Origin: UPXZ01 sp964498765
GTDB taxonomy: Bacteria; Bacteroidota; Bacteroidia; Bacteroidales; Paludibacteraceae
Direction of reading: 5' to 3'
Length of the DNA stretch: 64,000 bases
Assembly (NCBI GenBank): GCA_964498765.1
Contig: CAZCIU010000001.1
Span: 1-64,000 of the forward strand
Part shown: piece by piece, positions 59,412 to 64,000 of the stretch
How positions within the stretch are numbered: position 1 is the stretch's first letter
Layout: the number at the start of each line of letters is the position of its first letter
Notes under the pieces: generated by a model
What the model was told of the DNA's origin: nothing
The model's database searches: none
What the model saw: the letters and a program-made list of their open reading frames with translations, nothing else
Made by a program: the position numbers and the translations under genes

Positions 59412-60452
59412 TTATTTTTTCGGTAGTTGCTCCACAGACAATAGCCTTCCGTTTTCAGGACTTACATACGCTTTGCTGTATTTATCCATCGTTTCGAATG
59501 GAATTGGAACCAAAACACCTAACTGCGGCAAAGTCAGTTTTTCTTCGTACAATGTTTTATTTCCATCGTCAAATTTCACATCTGCAGTCACCGGAATTAC
59601 GGTGAAAACCTCAACATCTTTCTTTTTGGCTGGTTTTTCGGGAGTTTCTGTTTTTATTGGGGCGTATTTTATATTCAGATAATAAGGCACTCCGCTCAAA
59701 TCATCAGCGTCCACTACGCCTTGCAATGACGAAAAACGGAATACAACTTTATCATTAACCGCTGAAGTAGGAGAGTAAATTACGGTTTGTGTCAGCGTTT
59801 TCACAATTGTTTTTCCTGTAAATAATTCGGTCAATTCCTTTTCCTGCGCTTCCATTTCATCCATTACGGCTTTAAGCGAAGCTCCATCAGTCGGCATATT
59901 TTCCACATCGCCAGAAAGTAAATCCACCCGATTTTCGCGAATGCGGTAGATTTGTTTAGCAGCTCCTTCGGCCATTTTTGCCACCGATCCGGCCAGCATA
60001 TATTCTTCGTTAAGCGGAAGCAGTTTTTCTCTTTCCAGTTCCTCAGTACGCTCTATTCGCTCCCTGCGAATTTCCTTCACCACTTTTGCAGGAGGTACAT
60101 TCACGCCGCAAAGCATACCTTCGTCATTTACTGTGATGTAGTTTGCCAGGGATTTTTTGTTTGGAATAATTTTATAAGTGCGCTCCGGATCACGAACTGT
60201 GCGCGGCTCGATAGAAATATCTTTCAGTCGGTAAAATTCCTTATCGGCAGTGATTACATCGGAAGTTGCCAAAAAACGCTCCGAATATTGATAAAAACTT
60301 CCCGGTTTTTCAGTCACAAGCTCCACAGTTACGTTGATTACGAATTCTGTTTTCGGAAGTGAATAAAAAAGTGTCGATTGCCCTTCAGTGACCGTTTGTG
60401 CGGTTGCCAAAAAAGGAAATATAATGGTCAGAATTAAAAATAATCGTTTCAT
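59412..60452 (-). CDS. DUF4831 family secreted protein
   Basis: 346 residues; signal peptide with predicted cleavage A18/Q19. QSTLFYSLPKTEFVINVTVE and PGSFYQYSERFLATSDVIT at the N-terminus are the DUF4831 pattern, of unknown function and common in Bacteroidales. A charged helical stretch (about 125-160) follows. Ends 16 bp from the convergent lipid kinase. It follows topA in the same direction, 66 bp apart. Confidence 0.85.
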   Translation of the reverse strand: MKRLFLILTIIFPFLATAQTVTEGQSTLFYSLPKTEFVINVTVELVTEKPGSFYQYSERFLATSDVITADKEFYRLKDISIEPRTVRDPERTYKIIPNKKSLANYITVNDEGMLCGVNVPPAKVVKEIRRERIERTEELEREKLLPLNEEYMLAGSVAKMAEGAAKQIYRIRENRVDLLSGDVENMPTDGASLKAVMDEMEAQEKELTELFTGKTIVKTLTQTVIYSPTSAVNDKVVFRFSSLQGVVDADDLSGVPYYLNIKYAPIKTETPEKPAKKKDVEVFTVIPVTADVKFDDGNKTLYEEKLTLPQLGVLVPIPFETMDKYSKAYVSPENGRLLSVEQLPKK

Positions 60453-60518
60453 TTTTTGTGTTTTTAAGGGGTGAAAACTTGACTAAAAACTAAAGTTTTT
60501 CAATAAGAAAAATCACTT

Positions 60519-62861
60519 TTATGCTTTCTTTTTACCTCTTGTAAAAGTCTTTTTCTTCTTACCAACCGTATCTGCCTGCGATGCAATAAGTTCACGACAT
60601 TGCTCTTCGGTCAGCGTAGCTGCATCGGTTTTTTTCGGAATTTTATAGTTATTTTTCTCAAAAGCAATATAAGGTCCATATCGTCCGTTCAGTACCTGAA
60701 TTTCGGCGTTTTCACCGAATATATTGATTACTTTATTTTTATCGGCCTCGCGTTTTTCTTCGATAATTTCGATCGCTCTTTCGGCAGAAATTTCCAGCGG
60801 ATCTTCCGTTTTCGGGATGGAGTAGAATTTCCCATCGTGACGAATATAAGGTCCAAAACGTCCCACGGCCACAGTCATATCTTTTTCTTCAAACGCACCC
60901 AAATCTCTCGGAAGTTTGAATAATTCCAAAGCTTCTTCCAGCGAAATACTTTCGATGGATTGCGTTTTGCGAAGCGAAGCAAAAACCGGTTTTTCTTCCT
61001 CTTCGGAAGTTCCGATTTGCGCAATCGGACCAAAACGACCGATTTTCACCGAAATTTGTCTGCCTGATTTTGGATCAATTCCCAGCACGCGCTCACCAAC
61101 CTGACGCTCTGAATTTTTAAGCGTATCCTCTACCACAGGATGGAATTTTTTGTAAAATTCGTCGATGGATTTATTCCATTTAACTTTTCCTTCGGCAATA
61201 TTATCGAATTCTTTTTCCACTTTTGCGGTGAAATTATAATCCATAATATTAGGAAAATGATCCACCAAGAAGTCATTTACTACCAAACCTATATCTTCCG
61301 GGAATAATTTTGCTTTTTCGGCTCCGTAATTTTCGTTTTTCTGAGCAGCAGTGATTTTATTGCCTTTCAGTTTCAGTACGCTAAAACTGCGTTTCAATGC
61401 TGGACGATCTCCTTTTTCAACGTATTTTCTGTTTTGAATTGTAGAAATAGTTGGTGCATACGTGGACGGACGACCAATACCAAGTTCCTCTAACTTGCGA
61501 ACCAAACTTGCCTCCGTATAGCGCGGCGGACGCTGTGTGAAACGCTCCTGAGCCAGAATTTCATTGGCAGTCAAGGCTTCGCCTTTTTTCATCGTTGGCA
61601 GCAATCCGCTTGTTTCAGCGTCTTGCTCATCATCTGTTGACTCCAAATAAACTTTCAAAAATCCATCAAAAATAATTACTTCTCCGGAAGCTACAAACTG
61701 AAGTTTACTGCCAGAAATATTGATGTAAATATTGGTTTTTTCCAATTCGGCATCGGCCATTTGCGAAGCGATGGTTCGTTTCCAAATCAACTCGTAAAGG
61801 CGTTTTTCCTGCGCTGTTCCTTCCACGGAATGCGCATTCATATACGTAGGGCGAATAGCTTCGTGAGCTTCCTGCGCACCTTTGGATTTGGTACTGAATT
61901 TTCGGATTTTCACGTATTTTTCTCCTGCCATGCTGATGATTTCGCTTTTGGCAGTATTGATGGCAAGGCTCGAAAGATTAACCGAATCGGTACGCATATA
62001 GGTGATTTTTCCCGATTCGTACAGTCGCTGTGCAACCATCATCGTTTGTGAAACGGAGAAACCAAGCTTACGAGCAGCTTCTTGTTGTAATGTAGATGTG
62101 GTAAATGGCGGTGCAGGTGATTTTTTTGCCGGTTTTTTCTCAATGCTGTCCACAGAAAACTGTGCATCTTTGCAAATTTCCAGGAATGCATTCGCTTCCT
62201 CTTTCGTTGCGAAACGCTGTGGAAGTTCGGCTTTTAGCTCTACCGCGGAGCCGTTTGCATCTTTTGAAGTGAAGATAGCTGAAACTTTGTACGAACTTTC
62301 AGCAACAAAATTATTGATTTCGCGTTCGCGCTCTACGATTAAGCGCACCGCAACCGACTGAACACGTCCTGCAGAAAGCGATGGACGAACTTTTCGCCAA
62401 AGAATAGGTGAAATTTCAAATCCAACAATCCGGTCTAATACGCGGCGAGCTTGCTGTGCATCAACCAAATCTAAATTAATATCACGCGGATTTTCTATTG
62501 CGTTGAGGATGGCGTCTTTGGTAATTTCGTGAAAAACAATCCGTTTTGTATTGTCTTTTTTCAGTTTCAATTCTTCCGCCAAGTGCCATGCAATGGCTTC
62601 TCCCTCGCGGTCCTCATCGGAAGCCAACCAAACAACCTCGGCTGCTTTTACGGCTTTTTTAAGCTCTGATACAATTTTCTTTTTTTCGGGAGAGACTTCG
62701 TATTGCGGTTCATAATTGTTCTCAAAGTCTATTCCAAGGCCTTTGTCGGACAAATCTCGGATGTGTCCCATACTCGACATCACTTCATAGTCTTTTCCAA
62801 GAAATTTCTCGATGGTTTTGGCTTTGGCAGGTGACTCAACAATTACTAAATTTTTTGACAT
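60519..62861 (-). CDS. topA: DNA topoisomerase I
   Basis: 780 residues from ATG 62861 (MSKNLVIVESPAKAKTIEKF); an in-frame upstream start at 62921 would add 20 residues that do not fit the family. Type IA enzyme that relaxes negative supercoils. Seen: Toprim VESPAKAKT (8-16) and D-E-D-R-E-G-E-A-I, the catalytic Tyr in GKITYMRTDS, and in the C-terminal region three repeats (GRQISVKIGRFGPIAQIG, VAVGRFGPYIRHDG, VLNGRYGPYIAFE) instead of Cys4 zinc fingers, with a basic tail ending KKKTFTRGKKKA. Confidence 0.95.
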   Translation of the reverse strand: MSKNLVIVESPAKAKTIEKFLGKDYEVMSSMGHIRDLSDKGLGIDFENNYEPQYEVSPEKKKIVSELKKAVKAAEVVWLASDEDREGEAIAWHLAEELKLKKDNTKRIVFHEITKDAILNAIENPRDINLDLVDAQQARRVLDRIVGFEISPILWRKVRPSLSAGRVQSVAVRLIVEREREINNFVAESSYKVSAIFTSKDANGSAVELKAELPQRFATKEEANAFLEICKDAQFSVDSIEKKPAKKSPAPPFTTSTLQQEAARKLGFSVSQTMMVAQRLYESGKITYMRTDSVNLSSLAINTAKSEIISMAGEKYVKIRKFSTKSKGAQEAHEAIRPTYMNAHSVEGTAQEKRLYELIWKRTIASQMADAELEKTNIYINISGSKLQFVASGEVIIFDGFLKVYLESTDDEQDAETSGLLPTMKKGEALTANEILAQERFTQRPPRYTEASLVRKLEELGIGRPSTYAPTISTIQNRKYVEKGDRPALKRSFSVLKLKGNKITAAQKNENYGAEKAKLFPEDIGLVVNDFLVDHFPNIMDYNFTAKVEKEFDNIAEGKVKWNKSIDEFYKKFHPVVEDTLKNSERQVGERVLGIDPKSGRQISVKIGRFGPIAQIGTSEEEEKPVFASLRKTQSIESISLEEALELFKLPRDLGAFEEKDMTVAVGRFGPYIRHDGKFYSIPKTEDPLEISAERAIEIIEEKREADKNKVINIFGENAEIQVLNGRYGPYIAFEKNNYKIPKKTDAATLTEEQCRELIASQADTVGKKKKTFTRGKKKA

Positions 62862-63012
62862 AATTAGGATTGATTTTTGAAATTGGGTGCAAAATAACAA
62901 AAACAAATAGGTATCAACCAAATTTTCAGCGAATTATTTTTGATTTTTATGAATTCAAGCACTAATTTGGAGGCATTTTCAGAATGATCTTGTAATTGAC
63001 ACTCAGATTTTT

Positions 63013-63057
63013 TCTAAAAAAATAATGCAACACTCAAAGATGAATATCGCATTATTT
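63013..63057 (-). terminator. Possible terminator downstream of copZ
   Basis: Arms AATAATGC (63021-63028) and GCATTATT (63049-63056), with a 20-nt loop and a T-run on the minus strand side. Weak because of the large loop. Confidence 0.45.
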
Positions 63058-63082
63058 GTCAATTTTATGGAAGAAAACTCTC

Positions 63083-63295
63083 TTAATCGTTTGTGATTTC
63101 AACCAATTCGTAACCGGTGTCATCAATCACTTGTTTGAGTTCTTCATCTGAAATTTCACGACTCATTTCAAGCTTAGCAGTGTGTTTTTTCAGATCTACT
63201 TTTGCATCAACGCCTTCCAGTTTATTCAGCGCTTTTTCTACTCGAGCCGCACAATGTCCGCAGCTCATTCCGCTTATTGTTAATGTTTTGTTCAT
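63083..63295 (-). CDS. copZ: Heavy-metal-binding (HMA) domain copper chaperone
   Basis: 70 residues, one ferredoxin-like HMA domain with the metal-binding G-M-S-C-G-H-C-A-A-R motif (Cys11 and Cys14). It carries Cu(I) in the cytoplasm and hands it to the copper ATPase encoded 21 bp upstream on the same strand. Mercury binding is also possible in the family, but the ATPase neighbour favours copper. Confidence 0.85.
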   Translation of the reverse strand: MNKTLTISGMSCGHCAARVEKALNKLEGVDAKVDLKKHTAKLEMSREISDEELKQVIDDTGYELVEITND

Positions 63296-63316
63296 TTTTT
63301 TATTTTGTAAAATCGT

Positions 63317-64000
63317 TTAATCAATAGTTTTTTTTCTTAATCTCAATGCGTTCAAAACTACAGTGACCGAACTCAGGCTCATCGCCAATGCAGCAAACAT
63401 TGGGTTGAGTTTCCAGCCGAGCATGGTGTAAAACAAACCTGCCGCGATTGGAATTCCGATAACATTGTAGAAAAATGCCCAGAAAAGATTTTCTTTAATG
63501 TTTCGGATGGTGGCTTTACTGAGGCGAAGTCCTTTCACTACGTCCATGAGGTTGCTTTTCATCAGTACCACATCTGCCGATTCGATGGCTACGTCCGTGC
63601 CTGATCCGATGGCAAATCCTAAATCAGCTCGAGCCAATGCCGGTGCGTCGTTTATTCCGTCACCAACCATCGCAACTTTTCTTCCTTCGTTTTGCAGTTC
63701 TTGAATGACTTTATCTTTGTCTTGCGGCAAAACTTCTGCTATCACACGGTCAAAACCGATTTTCTCCTGAATGGCTTGCGCTGTTCTGTGATTATCGCCT
63801 GTGAGCATGATTGTGGTCATTCCCATAGTTTTCAGCGTATTGATTGCTTCGCTGCTCGTCGATTTCATCACATCGGCAACTCCAATTACGCCTAGCACAT
63901 TCTCATCGTCCGAAACGAAAAGTGCCGTTTTTCCTTGTTGAAGTAGTTTGAAAAGAAAATCTTCAACCGGTTCAATGTCGATATTTTCAGAAATATAGGC
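63317..64000 (-). CDS. copA: Copper-translocating P-type ATPase, C-terminal part
   Basis: Partial: the gene runs off the right window edge; 227 C-terminal residues are visible, with no stop or start break up to 64000. Seen: TIMLTGDNHRTAQAIQEKIG (N/P domain), VAMVGDGINDAPALARADLG with the hinge GDGINDxPAL, FAIGSGTDVAIESADVVLM, and two C-terminal membrane helices (NLFWAFFYNVIGIPIAAGLF; MFAALAMSLSSVTVVLNALR). The membrane CPC motif and any N-terminal metal domains lie outside. Type IB metal pump; copper rests on the adjacent copZ and the N-x-x-x-Y-N-V-I-G-I-P and S-S-V-T-V-V-x-N-A-L-R pattern. Confidence 0.88.
   Translation of the reverse strand, partial: AYISENIDIEPVEDFLFKLLQQGKTALFVSDDENVLGVIGVADVMKSTSSEAINTLKTMGMTTIMLTGDNHRTAQAIQEKIGFDRVIAEVLPQDKDKVIQELQNEGRKVAMVGDGINDAPALARADLGFAIGSGTDVAIESADVVLMKSNLMDVVKGLRLSKATIRNIKENLFWAFFYNVIGIPIAAGLFYTMLGWKLNPMFAALAMSLSSVTVVLNALRLRKKTID

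Overview
The window looks like a chromosomal segment of a Bacteroidales bacterium (phylum Bacteroidota). The evidence is promoters of the type TTTG-N19/20-TAnnTTTG, lack of Shine-Dalgarno sequences, the gene order purH-mreB-mreC-mreD-mrdA-rodA, GldA, secreted proteins with Gln right after the signal peptide together with a periplasmic glutaminyl cyclase, a cluster of FKBP-type lipoproteins, and families otherwise typical of the phylum (DUF5020, DUF4831, BACON-M60, viroplasmin-RNase H). Genus cannot be fixed from the sequence. Most of the window is core genome; there is no prophage, transposase, CRISPR array or rRNA operon.

Layout. 0-8.6 kb: two parS-like palindromes, then a minus-strand run of mnmG, DUF2891, a small membrane protein, a DUF1858/DUF2249 protein, a DUF438-hemerythrin-PAS protein, a cupin, DUF1697, a helix-hairpin-helix protein and asd. 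8.7-13.4 kb: a secreted lamin-tail protein and four FKBP-family genes, one lacking the isomerase domain. 13.5-22.9 kb: Lrp regulator, trpS, purH and the rod-shape/elongasome operon. 22.9-26 kb: dgt, a BASS-type transporter, a YgjP-like metallopeptidase. 26.1-31.5 kb: tcdA, lolD, fucI, fucU, fucP, tRNA-Arg(CCT). 31.5-43.8 kb: RNase H, a flippase, ruvB, gldA, pssA, dtd, a BamA/TamA-like outer-membrane lipoprotein, a SpoU methyltransferase, proB, glutaminyl cyclase and DUF5020. 44-48.8 kb: a possible small RNA, then etfB, etfA, an inserted four-helix-bundle element, and an acyl-CoA dehydrogenase interrupted by a false 100-N gap. 48.8-55.8 kb: higBA, DUF2007, an operon of a leucine-rich-repeat protein and a BACON-M60 metallopeptidase, and aspA. 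55.9-64 kb: tRNA-Arg(ACG), rnr, a lipid kinase, DUF4831, topA, copZ and the C-terminal part of a copper ATPase cut by the window edge.

How the parts fit. The mre/mrd genes build the lateral wall. ETF and acyl-CoA dehydrogenase form one electron-transfer unit. Fucose import, isomerisation and mutarotation are present, but the kinase and aldolase are not in this window; with the M60 protease this suggests, without proving, use of host glycans or mucin. The glutaminyl cyclase probably modifies the secreted proteins encoded here.

The most unusual signals are not classical genes. They are (i) a family of C/G-tract hairpin elements that sit right after stop codons in one orientation and right before start codons in the other, twice as inverted pairs bracketing an intergenic spacer; (ii) a 520-bp element with 18-bp perfect inverted ends carrying a four-helix-bundle (23S rRNA intervening-sequence-type) gene inside the etf/acyl-CoA dehydrogenase operon; (iii) a promoter plus terminator defining an orphan transcript of about 85 nt upstream of etfB; (iv) a group of degenerate 7-9-nt-period words in intergenic gaps; and (v) two parS-like sites near mnmG.
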